From NCBI GenBank assembly GCA_037131955.1, contig JBAXQC010000004.1:1-64000 (forward strand): a DNA stretch of 64,000 nucleotides, given 5' to 3'. The translations under genes and the position numbers were made by a program. This document shows, piece after piece, positions 56,001 to 64,000 of this stretch. The notes beneath the pieces were generated by a model. It worked only from the letters and a program-made list of their open reading frames with translations. It was not told the DNA's origin and did no database searches. Positions within the stretch are counted from its first letter, which is position 1. Every line of letters begins with the position of its first letter. Origin of the DNA: CAIMMJ01 sp037131955 (GTDB lineage Bacteria > Bacteroidota > Bacteroidia > UBA4408).

Positions 56001-56159
56001 GCCATAACTTTTGGTGACGTTAATGACACTGCAAGCATGGTTGCTCAGAACAAGAAAAACGAAAGAACTTATTACATGCTAGAAGAATTAGATGTTCAAC
56101 CAAGTGTGTTTTATCTAACAAAAGTTAGAAACAAAGAAGCAGGAAAATCAGAAGCTTAA
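53019..56159 (+). CDS. actB: Alternative complex III subunit ActB (molybdopterin-like and Fe-S domains)
   Basis: ActB carries the Fe-S clusters between quinol oxidation and the hemes. The 1046-residue product starts at MSTKKYWKSL (53019), 49 bases after actA. A Tat-like motif T-P-R-R-D-F-L-K (47-54) is followed by a lipobox LAAC (65-68). The large central region is homologous to molybdopterin oxidoreductases but lacks a Mo site in known ACIII. The C-terminus holds four Fe-S motif groups (CIGCGACIISC, CMHCNHAPCETVCP, CVGTKYCANNCP, CSMC...CAQGCP). It faces the periplasm, judged from the export signal. Confidence 0.94.
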   Translation: MSTKKYWKSLEDLNDSPELIKKSTNEFAEPIPMEDFLSGSSVSENSTPRRDFLKFLGFSVTAAALAACETPVRKVVPYVIKPEEITVGLSNWYASSFFDGHDYCEVLVKTREGRPIKVEGNKLSKITFGSTNARVQASVLSLYDEVRYTKPQKNGTSSSWTEVDKDISTKLAGIASSGGAIRILTSSITSPSTINAVGEFVKKYTNVQHISYDAISASGIIKANEANFGKAVVPTYHFDMADCIVSIGADFLSGWLSPIEYAVQYGKTRKVSPENPKMSCHHQFETTLSLTGSNADYRTGIKPSEIGSVVVSLYNAVAKNTGGSSVNGKATVYDAAIAKAAKDLVASKGKSLVVCGSNESNVQMLVNGINSMLLSYGTTIDLNNFSNTKQGNDAKVTELVAEMKAGKVAALFVANSNPIYSLPSSLGFADAIKKVQLSVSFADRPDETSSACQYVCPTHHYLEAWGDEQPKPGYYALTQPTIYPLFETRAYQESLLKWSGIETSYQEFVKSNWQNTIFTQQSEDTFFENWWMQSLHDGIRILGSQTPTDFKLNGDMSTAAAEASKGLSGNGNFEVTFYESIALGNGSQANNPWLQELPDPITKVVWDNYITMSPAQMKEMGFTTEREMEVKSDVADITINGITFKLPVYPQPGQPNGTIGIAIGYGRTKGGKIIENPEILGGANVFAALGLANGTLNYFAKAEIKKSSETYMLASTQTHHTLMGRNMVKETTLSEYKKDRKAGNEPETFKVKENGKHVGKTAEELSLWSTKEHPGFERPGHFWNMSIDLNACIGCGACIISCQAENNVPVVGKDEVRKSREMHWIRIDRYYSSDTTKENSEGKIGKIDMYGKMELPSENPEVVFQPVMCMHCNHAPCETVCPVLATTHSSEGLNQMTYNRCVGTKYCANNCPYKVRRFNWFRYHNNAKFDYNQNSELQKMVLNPDVTVRSRGVMEKCSMCVQRIQEGKLNAKKDGRRIKDGEIEMACAQGCPTNAITFGDVNDTASMVAQNKKNERTYYMLEELDVQPSVFYLTKVRNKEAGKSEA

Positions 56160-56193
56160 TAAATAGAAATTTAGAACAGTATTAAACAATAAT

Positions 56194-57585
56194 ATGCAGC
56201 ACGAAGCACTTATCAGAGAACCATTAATTTTAGGTAATAAAACAATACACGATATTACCGAGGATATATGCAGACCTATTGAGTCTAAGCCAACCAAAGC
56301 CTGGTGGTTTGCCTTTATACTTTCGGCTACTTGCCTTTTATGGTGGGTAGTTTGTGTTAGCTACACAGTTGGAATTGGACTAGGTGCATGGGGCCTAAAC
56401 AACGTGGTAGATTGGGGTTGGGACATTACCAATTTCGTTTGGTGGGTTGGTATTGGCCATGCAGGCACACTTATTTCTGCGGTATTGTTATTGTTCCGTC
56501 AAAAATGGAGACTTTCTATCAACAGAGCTTCTGAGGCAATGACAATTTTTGCTGTAATTTGTGCAGCATCCTTTCTATTAACACACATTGGTCGTCCTTG
56601 GCTTCCTTATTGGTTATTGCCACTTCCCAATCAGTTTGGATCTCTATGGGTAAACTTTAACTCACCTTTGGTTTGGGATACATTTGCAGTATCAACTTAC
56701 TTTACTGTTTCATTGGTATTTTGGTATACAGGTTTAATTCCAGATTTTGCTGCAATTAGAGACAGAGCAAAAACGCCTCAACGCAAGTTTTGGTACGGTT
56801 TATTAAGTTTTGGATGGGTAGGAACTGCAAAAAACTGGCAACGTTTTGAAGAAGTTTCGTTAGTTCTTGCTGGAATGAGCACTCCATTGGTTCTTTCGGT
56901 TCACACTATCGTATCCATGGACTTTGCTACTTCTATCGTTCCGGGTTGGCACACAACCATCTTCCCTCCTTATTTTGTGGCTGGTGCAATTTTCTCAGGA
57001 TTTGCTATGGTTCAAACGCTTTTAATTATTACAAGAAAAGTAATGAAACTAGAAGCCTACATAACCACCTTACACATAGATATGATGAACCGAATAATTA
57101 TGATTACAGGTTCAATTGTAGGTATAGCATACATAACTGAGTTTTTTATTGCTTGGTACAGTGGAGTAGAGTATGAATCTTATGCATTCATCAATCGTGC
57201 CACAGGACCTTATTGGTGGGCATATTGGGCTATGATGTCTTGTAATGTTATATCGCCTCAGTTATTTTGGAGTTCTAAACTAAGAACCAATATTACTTTT
57301 ACATTTTTTATGTCCATTGTTGTAAACATTGGTATGTGGTTCGAACGTTTCGTAATTATTGTAACTTCTCTGCATAGAGCATATATTCCAGCTCAATGGA
57401 GTATGTATCATCCAACTTGGGTAGAAGCTGGAATATATCTAGGATCCATTGGATTGTTCTTTACACTCTTTCTATTATTCACTAAATTCTTTCCGGTAAT
57501 TGCAATGAGTGAATTAAAAACTATTGTTCGTTCTTCTTCTCTGCAAACTCATAGAGAAATGAGAAAAAACGAAAATCATCATTAA
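56194..57585 (+). CDS. actC: Alternative complex III subunit ActC (NrfD-like)
   Basis: ActC is an integral membrane quinol-binding subunit of the NrfD/PsrC family. The 463-residue protein has about 10 helices, with WWVGIGHAGTLISAVLLLFRQ, RPWLPYWLLPLPNQFG and FVISLHRAYIPAQW-like segments characteristic of ActC. It follows actB by 34 bases, and actD follows after 23 bases. Confidence 0.94.
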   Translation: MQHEALIREPLILGNKTIHDITEDICRPIESKPTKAWWFAFILSATCLLWWVVCVSYTVGIGLGAWGLNNVVDWGWDITNFVWWVGIGHAGTLISAVLLLFRQKWRLSINRASEAMTIFAVICAASFLLTHIGRPWLPYWLLPLPNQFGSLWVNFNSPLVWDTFAVSTYFTVSLVFWYTGLIPDFAAIRDRAKTPQRKFWYGLLSFGWVGTAKNWQRFEEVSLVLAGMSTPLVLSVHTIVSMDFATSIVPGWHTTIFPPYFVAGAIFSGFAMVQTLLIITRKVMKLEAYITTLHIDMMNRIIMITGSIVGIAYITEFFIAWYSGVEYESYAFINRATGPYWWAYWAMMSCNVISPQLFWSSKLRTNITFTFFMSIVVNIGMWFERFVIIVTSLHRAYIPAQWSMYHPTWVEAGIYLGSIGLFFTLFLLFTKFFPVIAMSELKTIVRSSSLQTHREMRKNENHH

Positions 57586-57608
57586 TTTAATAAGATAATA
57601 ACTAAGAT

Positions 57609-58133
57609 ATGTCAAAGTTTATTTTCGGAATATTTAGCGACGAAGAAAAAGTAATGCACAGCATTGCTCCTTTAAGAGCAAAAGGTGTAGTAATAAAAGA
57701 TGTGATTAGTCCTTTTCCAATTCATGGAATGGACCATGCACTAGGATTAGCTAGAACAAGAATTTCAATTTGTTCTTTTTTATACGGAATGACTGGATTT
57801 GGTTTAGCAATACTAATGACATGGTACATGATGATCAGCGATTGGCCAATGGATATTGGTGGTAAACCAAATTGGTATTTCTATCAAAATGTGCCAGCGT
57901 TTATACCTGTAATTTTTGAATCAACAATTTTTTGTGCCGCTCACGGAATGGTAATTACTTTTTATTTAAGAAGTAAATTATTGCCAGGAGTTACTGCTTA
58001 CACACCTGACGTGAGAATGACAGACGATAAAATAATTATGAAGGTTGAAGTTACTGATGCCGCTTCTGAGCAAAGTGCAAGTGCATTACTAAGAGAGTTT
58101 GGAGCCGAAGAAGTTAAAGAATACGGAAAATAA
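57609..58133 (+). CDS. actD: Alternative complex III subunit ActD (DUF3341)
   Basis: ActD is a small membrane subunit with two transmembrane helices (about 57-77 and 98-118) and a cytoplasmic ferredoxin-like domain. The 174-residue product has the DUF3341 hallmarks IFSDEEKVMHSIAPLRAKG and SPFPIHGMDHALGLARTRI. Position between actC and actE matches all known ACIII operons. Confidence 0.94.
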   Translation: MSKFIFGIFSDEEKVMHSIAPLRAKGVVIKDVISPFPIHGMDHALGLARTRISICSFLYGMTGFGLAILMTWYMMISDWPMDIGGKPNWYFYQNVPAFIPVIFESTIFCAAHGMVITFYLRSKLLPGVTAYTPDVRMTDDKIIMKVEVTDAASEQSASALLREFGAEEVKEYGK

Positions 58134-58150
58134 TTGCAAAAGAGAGAATC

Positions 58151-58807
58151 ATGATAACAAGAAAAATAAAATTTAGTAGTTTGTTACTTTTAAGTTCCCT
58201 TGCTATTTTAAGCTCTTGTCAAAAAAGACATGCTAATAGTCCGGGAATTGAGTTTATGCCAGACATGTACTACTCCGAGGCATTAAAACCTTACGAACTA
58301 AACCCTCTTTTCAAAGATAGTTTACAAGCAAGAAAACCAGTTGCAGGAACAATATCTCAAGGCTCAATGCCAAATTCAACAATGAGTATTGATCAATTTA
58401 TATATCCATATAAGTTGGAGGAGTATGAATTGGCGGGTACAAATCTAAAAAACCCACTACAGAAAGATTCAATTACTTTGGCCCAAGGGAAAGAAATTTA
58501 TACAAAATTTTGTACTCAATGTCACGGTGAGGCTGGAGATGGAAACGGCTCAATAGTGGTTAATGGTAAATTCCCCAATCCAGGAGCATATTGGGCAAAA
58601 GAAGGTTTAACGCAAGGAAAAATGTTTCATACACTTACCTACGGAAAAGGATTAATGGGCTCGCATGCTTCACAGTTAACCAAAACCGAAAGATGGAAAA
58701 CAGTTCATTGGGTTCAAAATCTAATTGATCAAAAGAAACCTGCAAGTGAAGCTAAAACAGCAGAAAATGCAGACGTAAATAAGAATTCAGCAAGTAAAAA
58801 ATCCTAG
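58151..58807 (+). CDS. actE: Alternative complex III subunit ActE (mono-heme cytochrome c lipoprotein)
   Basis: A 218-residue lipoprotein (lipobox ILSSC, Cys at 23) with one heme motif C121-T-Q-C-H125. The mature N-terminus SPGIEFMPDMYYSEALKPYE is the typical ActE segment that contacts the complex. A Met-containing loop (GKGLMGSHASQL) may supply the second axial ligand. It passes electrons towards cytochrome oxidase. Confidence 0.94.
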   Translation: MITRKIKFSSLLLLSSLAILSSCQKRHANSPGIEFMPDMYYSEALKPYELNPLFKDSLQARKPVAGTISQGSMPNSTMSIDQFIYPYKLEEYELAGTNLKNPLQKDSITLAQGKEIYTKFCTQCHGEAGDGNGSIVVNGKFPNPGAYWAKEGLTQGKMFHTLTYGKGLMGSHASQLTKTERWKTVHWVQNLIDQKKPASEAKTAENADVNKNSASKKS

Positions 58808-58822
58808 TGTTTGCAATAAGTT

Positions 58823-60016
58823 ATGACAGATATGACAACTAAACCTTACGAAATAACTCAAAAAAATAAAACATCAGCAATTGTTTTAATTGCAGTTGGA
58901 TTACTTTCCATCATTTATGGATTTGCCTCTGGACATACAGAAAGAGCATGGGCGAATTTGTTGTTGAGTAACTTTTACTTAATGGCAATTGCACTTGGAG
59001 CCGTATTTTTTCTAGCTGTGCAATATGTTGCAGAAGTAGGATGGAGTGCTCAAGTTAAAAGAATATTAATGGCTATGGGTACCTATTTACCTTTTGCAAC
59101 GGTTTTTATGATTCTTATATTTCTTGTTGGTCATCACCACATTTACGATTGGACTCACCATGAAAACTATGAAAAAGGACATGAGCACTTTGACTCAATA
59201 TTAGAAGGCAAGAGTGGTTATTTAAATATAGTTTTTTATACAATTAGATTAGTACTTTATGCTGCAATTTGGAGTGGATTTGCTCTAATGATTAGAAAAG
59301 AATCACTAAAAGAAGATGAAATAGGTGGCAATTCTCAGTATTTTAAAATGAGAGGCATGTCTGCTGTATTTTTAGTATTATTTGCAGTGTCGTCCTCAAC
59401 AAGTGCATGGGATTTATTAATGAGTATAGACGCACACTGGTTTTCTACCCTATTTGGTTGGTACACATTTGCTGGAATGTTTGTGAGCAGCCTTACTGTT
59501 ATTACAATGTTTACATTATACCTAAAAGGTAAAGGTTATTTACCTAACGTAAACGAAAATCATATTCACGATTTAGGTAAATTTATGTTTGCTTTCAGTA
59601 TTTTCTGGACATACTTATGGTTTGCACAGTTCATGCTAATATGGTATGCTAATTTGCCAGAAGAAGTTGCATACTACATACCAAGACAAGGATACTTTAA
59701 ACCAGTTTTTTTAGCAAATCTTGGAATAAACTTTTTATCTCCTTTTATTATTTTAATGACAAGAGATGCTAAGAGAAAAGCGGGCTTACTTGCATTTATT
59801 GGATGCATTATGCTCATCGGCCATTGGTTAGATGTATACCTGATGGTAATGCCAGGAACAATTGGCGAGGAGGCTGGGTTTGGAATTATTGAAATTGGAA
59901 CAACTTGCTTTTTTGCAGGGCTCTTTTTGTACACAACATTCACAGCACTTTCCAAAGCAAATGTTGTTGCAAAAAATCACCCAATGATGATAGAATCAAT
60001 TCACCATCATATTTAA
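58823..60016 (+). CDS. actF: Alternative complex III subunit ActF (NrfD-like)
   Basis: ActF is the second NrfD-like integral membrane subunit. The 397-residue protein has about 10 helices. Typical segments are WANLLLSNFYLMAIALG near residue 40, SSSTSAWDLLMSIDAHWFST, and WFAQFMLIWYANLPEE. It starts 15 bases after actE and precedes coxB by 60 bases in the same operon. Confidence 0.94.
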   Translation: MTDMTTKPYEITQKNKTSAIVLIAVGLLSIIYGFASGHTERAWANLLLSNFYLMAIALGAVFFLAVQYVAEVGWSAQVKRILMAMGTYLPFATVFMILIFLVGHHHIYDWTHHENYEKGHEHFDSILEGKSGYLNIVFYTIRLVLYAAIWSGFALMIRKESLKEDEIGGNSQYFKMRGMSAVFLVLFAVSSSTSAWDLLMSIDAHWFSTLFGWYTFAGMFVSSLTVITMFTLYLKGKGYLPNVNENHIHDLGKFMFAFSIFWTYLWFAQFMLIWYANLPEEVAYYIPRQGYFKPVFLANLGINFLSPFIILMTRDAKRKAGLLAFIGCIMLIGHWLDVYLMVMPGTIGEEAGFGIIEIGTTCFFAGLFLYTTFTALSKANVVAKNHPMMIESIHHHI

Positions 60017-60076
60017 CAAAAAAAATATTAAATTTTAAGAACCAAAAGAATTTAAACTTGTTTTAGAAGAATCAAT

Positions 60077-61102
60077 ATGACATTACTAATTATAATTGTA
60101 GCCACATTAGCAATAACTGCATTTTACTATTTGTCCACCATAATGCAGCAAACTTCTGTTCTTAAAGGAGCACAAGAAGAGCAAGTTACCGAAAAAGATA
60201 ATTGGATAAATGCAAAATTAATGTTTGCTTTTTTAATTTTTATTATTGGTTTCTTTATTTGGCAAATTGCGGAGTATAAGCATGTAATTCTCCCGGAATC
60301 TGCTTCTGAACATGGAAATGAAATAGATACTTTATGGGATTTTAACATGTACATTGTTATTGCAGTTTTTGTGCTAACAAATGCGGTATTATTTTTATTT
60401 GCTGCTAAGTATTACCATAAAAAAGGAAATAAAGCAACTTTCTTTGCACACAGCACTAAGCTTGAAATGATATGGACAATTATTCCAGCAATTGTTCTTA
60501 GTGTTATTATTATTTATGGTCTAAGAACTTGGAATCATATAACAACGCCTGCTTCTAAGGATGCACTAACCATAGAATTGTATGCAAAGCAGTTCGATTG
60601 GACAGCAAGATATCCGGGATTGGATGGACAACTTGGTAAAACAAATTATAAATTAATTACCGATGTAAATCCTTTAGCTTTAGATGAAAAGGACAATGCA
60701 TCAATGGATGATATTATTACAAAAGGTGAGTTTCATATTCCAGTTGGAAAGGAAGTAAATTTTGTATTCCGTTCACGCGATGTAATACACAGTGCATTTA
60801 TGCCTCATTTTAGAGCTCAAATGAATTGTGTGCCAGGAATGGAGACTTATTTTCATTTTAAGCCAATAATTACAACCGCCGAAATGAGAAAAAAACTTAA
60901 CAAACAGGATTTTGATTACGTTCTTTTATGCAACAAAATATGTGGAGCATCTCACTTTAATATGCAAATGAACATCATTGTAGAGTCTGAGTCTGATTAC
61001 AATGCTTGGCTTGCAAAACAAAAATCATTTGGTGCAAAAGAAGAAACTCCTGCAGCAAGTGTTGCCCCAGATTCAACAAAAAATATAGTGGCATTAAATT
61101 AA
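60077..61102 (+). CDS. coxB: Cytochrome c oxidase subunit II
   Basis: CoxB accepts electrons from cytochrome c at its binuclear CuA centre. The 341-residue protein has an extra N-terminal hydrophobic segment, two to three further transmembrane helices (about 48-155), and a periplasmic cupredoxin domain. CuA ligands are H238, C285, C289, H293 and M296. No cytochrome c domain is fused. The C-terminus (beyond about 310) is a low-complexity Ala/Pro tail. Confidence 0.94.
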   Translation: MTLLIIIVATLAITAFYYLSTIMQQTSVLKGAQEEQVTEKDNWINAKLMFAFLIFIIGFFIWQIAEYKHVILPESASEHGNEIDTLWDFNMYIVIAVFVLTNAVLFLFAAKYYHKKGNKATFFAHSTKLEMIWTIIPAIVLSVIIIYGLRTWNHITTPASKDALTIELYAKQFDWTARYPGLDGQLGKTNYKLITDVNPLALDEKDNASMDDIITKGEFHIPVGKEVNFVFRSRDVIHSAFMPHFRAQMNCVPGMETYFHFKPIITTAEMRKKLNKQDFDYVLLCNKICGASHFNMQMNIIVESESDYNAWLAKQKSFGAKEETPAASVAPDSTKNIVALN

Positions 61103-61112
61103 AAAACAATAT

Positions 61113-62933
61113 ATGGATACTCACGCTTCTTTATCACACGACCACCACGATTCTCATCATGACACACATCATGATGCAGCTCATGCTCAACATGACCATG
61201 AACAATCATTTTGGAGTAAGTATGTTTTTAGCACAGATCATAAAATGATTTCAAAGCAGTTTTTAATTACTGCAATTTTTATGGCTGTTCTAGCAATGAT
61301 GATGTCTATTTTCTTTAGACTTCAACTGGCATGGCCAGGAAAAAGTTTCCCGATTTTAGAGTATTTTTTGGGAAAATGGGCTCCGGGTGGAGTAATGACT
61401 CCAGATATGTACTTAGCCTTGGTTACCATACACGGAACAATAATGGTGTTTTTTGTTTTAACTGGCGGATTAAGTGGAACATTTTCAAACTTGCTAATTC
61501 CTTTGCAGTTGGGTGCAAGAGACATGGCATCAGGCTTTTTAAACATGCTTTCTTACTGGTTTTTTGCCATTGCAAGTGTAATCATGGTTTATTCTTTGTT
61601 CGTAGAAAGTGGCCCTGCATCTGCTGGCTGGACAATTTATCCTCCTCTTTCAGCACTTCCAGAAGCAATTCCTGGTTCAGGTTTGGGAATGACTCTTTGG
61701 TTAGTTTCTATGTCTTTGTTTATTGTAGGTTCTTTGTTGGGATCATTAAATTACATTGTAACTGTTGTTAATCTAAGAACAAAAGGTATGACAATGACTA
61801 GAATGCCTTTAACTATTTGGGCATTTTTGGTTACAGCAATATTGGGTGTTTTATCTTTCCCTGTTTTGTTTGGAGCGGTTTTATTGCTGATTTTTGACAG
61901 AAGCTTTGGAACAAGTTTTTATTTATCAGATATTTTTATCAGTGGTCAGGCTTTAGAACAAACAGGCGGTAGTCCTATTCTTTTTCAGCATTTATTTTGG
62001 TTTTTAGGCCATCCAGAAGTTTACATTGTTCTTTTACCTGCATTGGGTATCACATCGGAAGTAATTTCTACAATGAGTAGAAAACCAATATTTGGCTATA
62101 GAGCAATGATTGGCTCTATTTTAGCCATTGGTTTTTTATCATTTATAGTATGGGGACATCACATGTTTATTACAGGAATGAACCCATTTCTTGGGTCCGT
62201 TTTTGTTTTTACAACTCTCCTCATAGCCATACCATCAGCTGTAAAAGCATTTAACTACATTACTACACTGTGGAAAAGTAATTCAATTTTTTCTCCAGCA
62301 ATGTTGTTTGCCGTTGGATTGGTTTCAACTTTTGTTACAGGTGGTATAACCGGTATTATCTTAGCAGATTCTGCTCTTGATATAAATGTTCACGATACAT
62401 ATTTTGTTGTAGCTCACTTTCATATAGTAATGGGTGCATCGGCGATATTTGGGATGTTTTGTGGTGTTTATCATTGGTTTCCTAGAATGTATGGAAGAAT
62501 GATGAATAATAAATTAGGTTACGTTCACTTTTGGTTAACTTTTATTGGTGTTTATGGGGTATTTTTTCCGATGCATTTTGTTGGTTTAGCTGGTGCACCA
62601 AGAAGATACTTTACTTACGAAAATTTTCCAATGTTCGAAAGTTTACAAAATATCAATATAGTAATTACTAGTTTTGCAATAATGGCTGCATTGGCTCAAG
62701 GTATTTTCTTGTTTAACTTTTTCTACAGTATATTTAAAGGAAAAATAGCAAGTCAAAATCCTTGGAATTCAAATACACTAGAATGGACTGCACCTGTAGA
62801 ACATTTACACGGCAATTGGCCCGGTGCTTTGCCTGAGGTGCACAGATGGCCTTACGATTATAGTAAGCCTGGTAAAGAGAATGACTTTGTTCCTCAAACC
62901 GTGCCATTAACTCACGACGAGGAAGAACATTAA
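61113..62933 (+). CDS. coxA: Cytochrome c oxidase subunit I
   Basis: CoxA is the catalytic heme-copper subunit that reduces oxygen and pumps protons. The 606-residue product has 12 transmembrane helices and HPEVYIVLLPALG (CuB His-Tyr pair region), GHHMFITGMNP, and AHFHIVMG near the heme ligands. A histidine-rich N-terminal tail holds 11 His among residues 4-29. It is 10 bases after coxB. It is the last gene of the operon: a strong terminator follows and no coxC is present. Confidence 0.95.
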   Translation: MDTHASLSHDHHDSHHDTHHDAAHAQHDHEQSFWSKYVFSTDHKMISKQFLITAIFMAVLAMMMSIFFRLQLAWPGKSFPILEYFLGKWAPGGVMTPDMYLALVTIHGTIMVFFVLTGGLSGTFSNLLIPLQLGARDMASGFLNMLSYWFFAIASVIMVYSLFVESGPASAGWTIYPPLSALPEAIPGSGLGMTLWLVSMSLFIVGSLLGSLNYIVTVVNLRTKGMTMTRMPLTIWAFLVTAILGVLSFPVLFGAVLLLIFDRSFGTSFYLSDIFISGQALEQTGGSPILFQHLFWFLGHPEVYIVLLPALGITSEVISTMSRKPIFGYRAMIGSILAIGFLSFIVWGHHMFITGMNPFLGSVFVFTTLLIAIPSAVKAFNYITTLWKSNSIFSPAMLFAVGLVSTFVTGGITGIILADSALDINVHDTYFVVAHFHIVMGASAIFGMFCGVYHWFPRMYGRMMNNKLGYVHFWLTFIGVYGVFFPMHFVGLAGAPRRYFTYENFPMFESLQNINIVITSFAIMAALAQGIFLFNFFYSIFKGKIASQNPWNSNTLEWTAPVEHLHGNWPGALPEVHRWPYDYSKPGKENDFVPQTVPLTHDEEEH

Positions 62934-62945
62934 TTTTATACTTTA

Positions 62946-62981
62946 AAAAAACCCTTACATAATCCAGTAAGGGTTTTTTTT
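62946..62981 (+). terminator. Intrinsic terminator of the act-cox operon
   Basis: AAAAAACCCTTAC (ending 62958) pairs with GTAAGGGTTTTTT (62967-62979) over 13 bp around an 8-base loop, with a T run to 62981. Confidence 0.88.
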
Positions 62982-63010
62982 CGATGAAATAAAATTATTT
63001 GTATACTAGT

Positions 63011-63040
63011 TTTGTTTGTTAAACATAATTATTACTTTTG
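63011..63040 (+). promoter_or_regulatory. Full Bacteroidota promoter for the small lipoprotein gene
   Basis: TTTG (63011-63014), 18 bases, then TACTTTTG (63033-63040). Both the -33 and -7 elements match consensus. The ATG is 38 bases downstream. Confidence 0.75.
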
Positions 63041-63078
63041 TAGTAATGATTCATATAAAAAATTGATCAGGAACTAAT

Positions 63079-63213
63079 ATGAACTATAGAAAATATTTTG
63101 CAATCATAGCCTTAGCAGTATTTACTTCAATGATAATTACTTCATGTAAAACTCACGAAAGGTGTCCTGCTTATGGGAAAATAGCATCTCCTGAAAAAAC
63201 AGTAAAATCCTAA
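63079..63213 (+). CDS. Small lipoprotein (44 residues)
   Basis: A 44-residue protein: a positively charged start (MNYRKYF), a hydrophobic segment and a lipobox IITSC (Cys at 21). Only about 24 residues remain in the mature form, beginning CKTHERCPAYGK. The CPAYG signature recurs, as I recall, in other tiny Bacteroidota lipoproteins. Its role is unknown. It has its own promoter just after the coxA terminator and no partner gene. The full promoter and clean lipobox argue that it is real despite its size. Confidence 0.72.
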   Translation: MNYRKYFAIIALAVFTSMIITSCKTHERCPAYGKIASPEKTVKS

Positions 63214-63250
63214 TTCCTCTTACTTTACTGTTCAGAAGTAAAACTTTTTA

Positions 63251-64000
63251 TTATTTTTTAGTCAGGAAAAATCTTTCTCCAAAAAATATTCCAACAGGAA
63301 TCAATAATAGTATATCTGCGGGCAAAAAATACCGTATTTCAATATTTCTCATCAGTGGTCCCGTCCCTGCACATAGGGACATATACAAGAGAACAAAAAA
63401 ACCCAGAGACATAGTACAGAACAAATGGAAGCTTTCTGTTTTTAATAGATAAATAGTGCAAAAAAGTCCAAGTAAAATTAAAAAAGTTCTATAATAAAAA
63501 AGACTCGAAGCAATTTTTCTAACCATAGAATTTGTGTCGTATAATTTATCTTTAAATATGGCTTTCTTAAGATTTTTTAAAGGCAAATTTATCCAAAAGT
63601 TTATGGGATTTTCATTCATCTGCTTTTCTCTAAGGTGAGTAAATATTTGGCTAATGCTATCATTACAAGCTATGCCTTCAATAGGAGTTTTCCAATATCC
63701 ACGCCACATGCTGAATCCTTTTCCACAATTTTTACTTAAGTAAAAAGCACGTGAAAGCAAAATGCTATCAGACTCAGAAAACTTAACACCTTTTGGGAAG
63801 TCAACTTTTTGATTTTTTATTATTTGACTAAACTGAGGTTCCCATTCTGCCTGAACAGAATAAATAAAATAAGTAAACGACATAACATCCTTATCCCAAT
63901 TGGCAAAACCTCTAAGATCATGAGTAAGCAATATTTTATTATGATTAATATAGTTTCTAATCGGCCATGGCATATAAAAAATACAAAATCCTAATAGCAT
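63251..64000 (-). CDS. Integral membrane glycosyltransferase-like protein (partial, 5' end outside window)
   Basis: The frame is open at the right edge; 249 residues of the C-terminal part are visible. It starts in a membrane helix with PWPIRNYINHNKIL, a segment typical of PMT/ArnT-like GT-C glycosyltransferases. A soluble loop of about 130 residues follows, then three to four C-terminal helices (LFYYRTFLILLGLFCTIYLL, ADILLLIPVGIFF). It probably transfers sugars from lipid carriers in the cell envelope. It is convergent with the small lipoprotein gene. Confidence 0.68.
   Translation of the reverse strand: MLLGFCIFYMPWPIRNYINHNKILLTHDLRGFANWDKDVMSFTYFIYSVQAEWEPQFSQIIKNQKVDFPKGVKFSESDSILLSRAFYLSKNCGKGFSMWRGYWKTPIEGIACNDSISQIFTHLREKQMNENPINFWINLPLKNLKKAIFKDKLYDTNSMVRKIASSLFYYRTFLILLGLFCTIYLLKTESFHLFCTMSLGFFVLLYMSLCAGTGPLMRNIEIRYFLPADILLLIPVGIFFGERFFLTKK

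Noticed and set aside
61006..61248. Plus-strand frame between coxB and coxA
   Set aside because: It is an out-of-frame reading of the His-rich coxA start and the coxB end.
1..64000. tRNA, CRISPR, prophage or insertion sequences
   Set aside because: No cloverleaf-like, regularly spaced repeat, integrase or transposase sequence could be recognised by eye in any gap; a dedicated search (tRNAscan, CRISPR finder) would be decisive.

Overview
The window is AT-rich chromosomal DNA from a member of the phylum Bacteroidota. Evidence: a secreted M43 protease with a C-terminal type IX secretion sorting domain, an alternative complex III (Act) operon, DUF4175 and DUF5777 proteins, a bactofilin next to AtpZ, and many genes preceded by the phylum-specific -7 element TAnnTTTG instead of Shine-Dalgarno sites. 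Class or genus cannot be fixed from the sequence alone. I see no rRNA, tRNA, CRISPR array, prophage or intact insertion sequence.

Layout. 1-1643 (-): class I aldolase fba then accD (cut by the left edge). 1855-6237 (+): alpha-2-macroglobulin-like protein. 6384-8326 (+): gltX-folB. 8327-8776: gap with a decayed nuclease fragment. 8777-12792 (+): sodA, a TM2-domain protein, recJ and an isolated paaB-paaC pair. 12968-19152 (-): a MerR/B12-type regulator, an M61 peptidase with a LutB-like Fe-S protein, and nuoF-nuoE. 19270-20064 (+): DUF2797. 20076-24420 (-): DUF4175, an anti-sigma-like ATPase and ybeY. 24782-27277 (-): bactofilin, AtpZ and a membrane protein, then two unknown secreted proteins. 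27387-34091 (+): an RsmB-like methyltransferase, ppk-ppx and the M43 protease. 34169-35161 (-): a K+ channel/RCK protein. 35580-46254 (+): nrdA, then a run nuoM-nuoN-lysC-dCMP deaminase-S41 protease-GT-C glycosyltransferase. 46502-51102 (+): a PhaE/phasin-like protein, a two-cytochrome plus beta-barrel module, ndk and ccmB. 51692-62933 (+): actABCDEF-coxB-coxA, which ends at a strong terminator. 63079-63213: a small lipoprotein. 63251-64000 (-): a partial glycosyltransferase.

Much of the content is aerobic respiration: Complex I parts feed quinol, ActA-F oxidises quinol and reduces cytochrome c, and CoxB/CoxA reduce oxygen. SodA handles by-products, and CcmB belongs to cytochrome c maturation.

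The most notable theme is that many normally clustered gene sets appear only as fragments: paaBC without paaA/D/E, nuoEF and nuoMN apart, AtpZ without atpB, ccmB without ccmC, nrdA without nrdB, PhaE-like without phaC, and coxAB without coxC. Several of the break points are gene-free gaps, some holding decayed coding sequence. The best candidate for an undescribed functional unit is the 47981-49911 module: two homologous c-type cytochrome lipoproteins followed directly by a DUF5777 outer-membrane beta-barrel, close to the respiratory operon.
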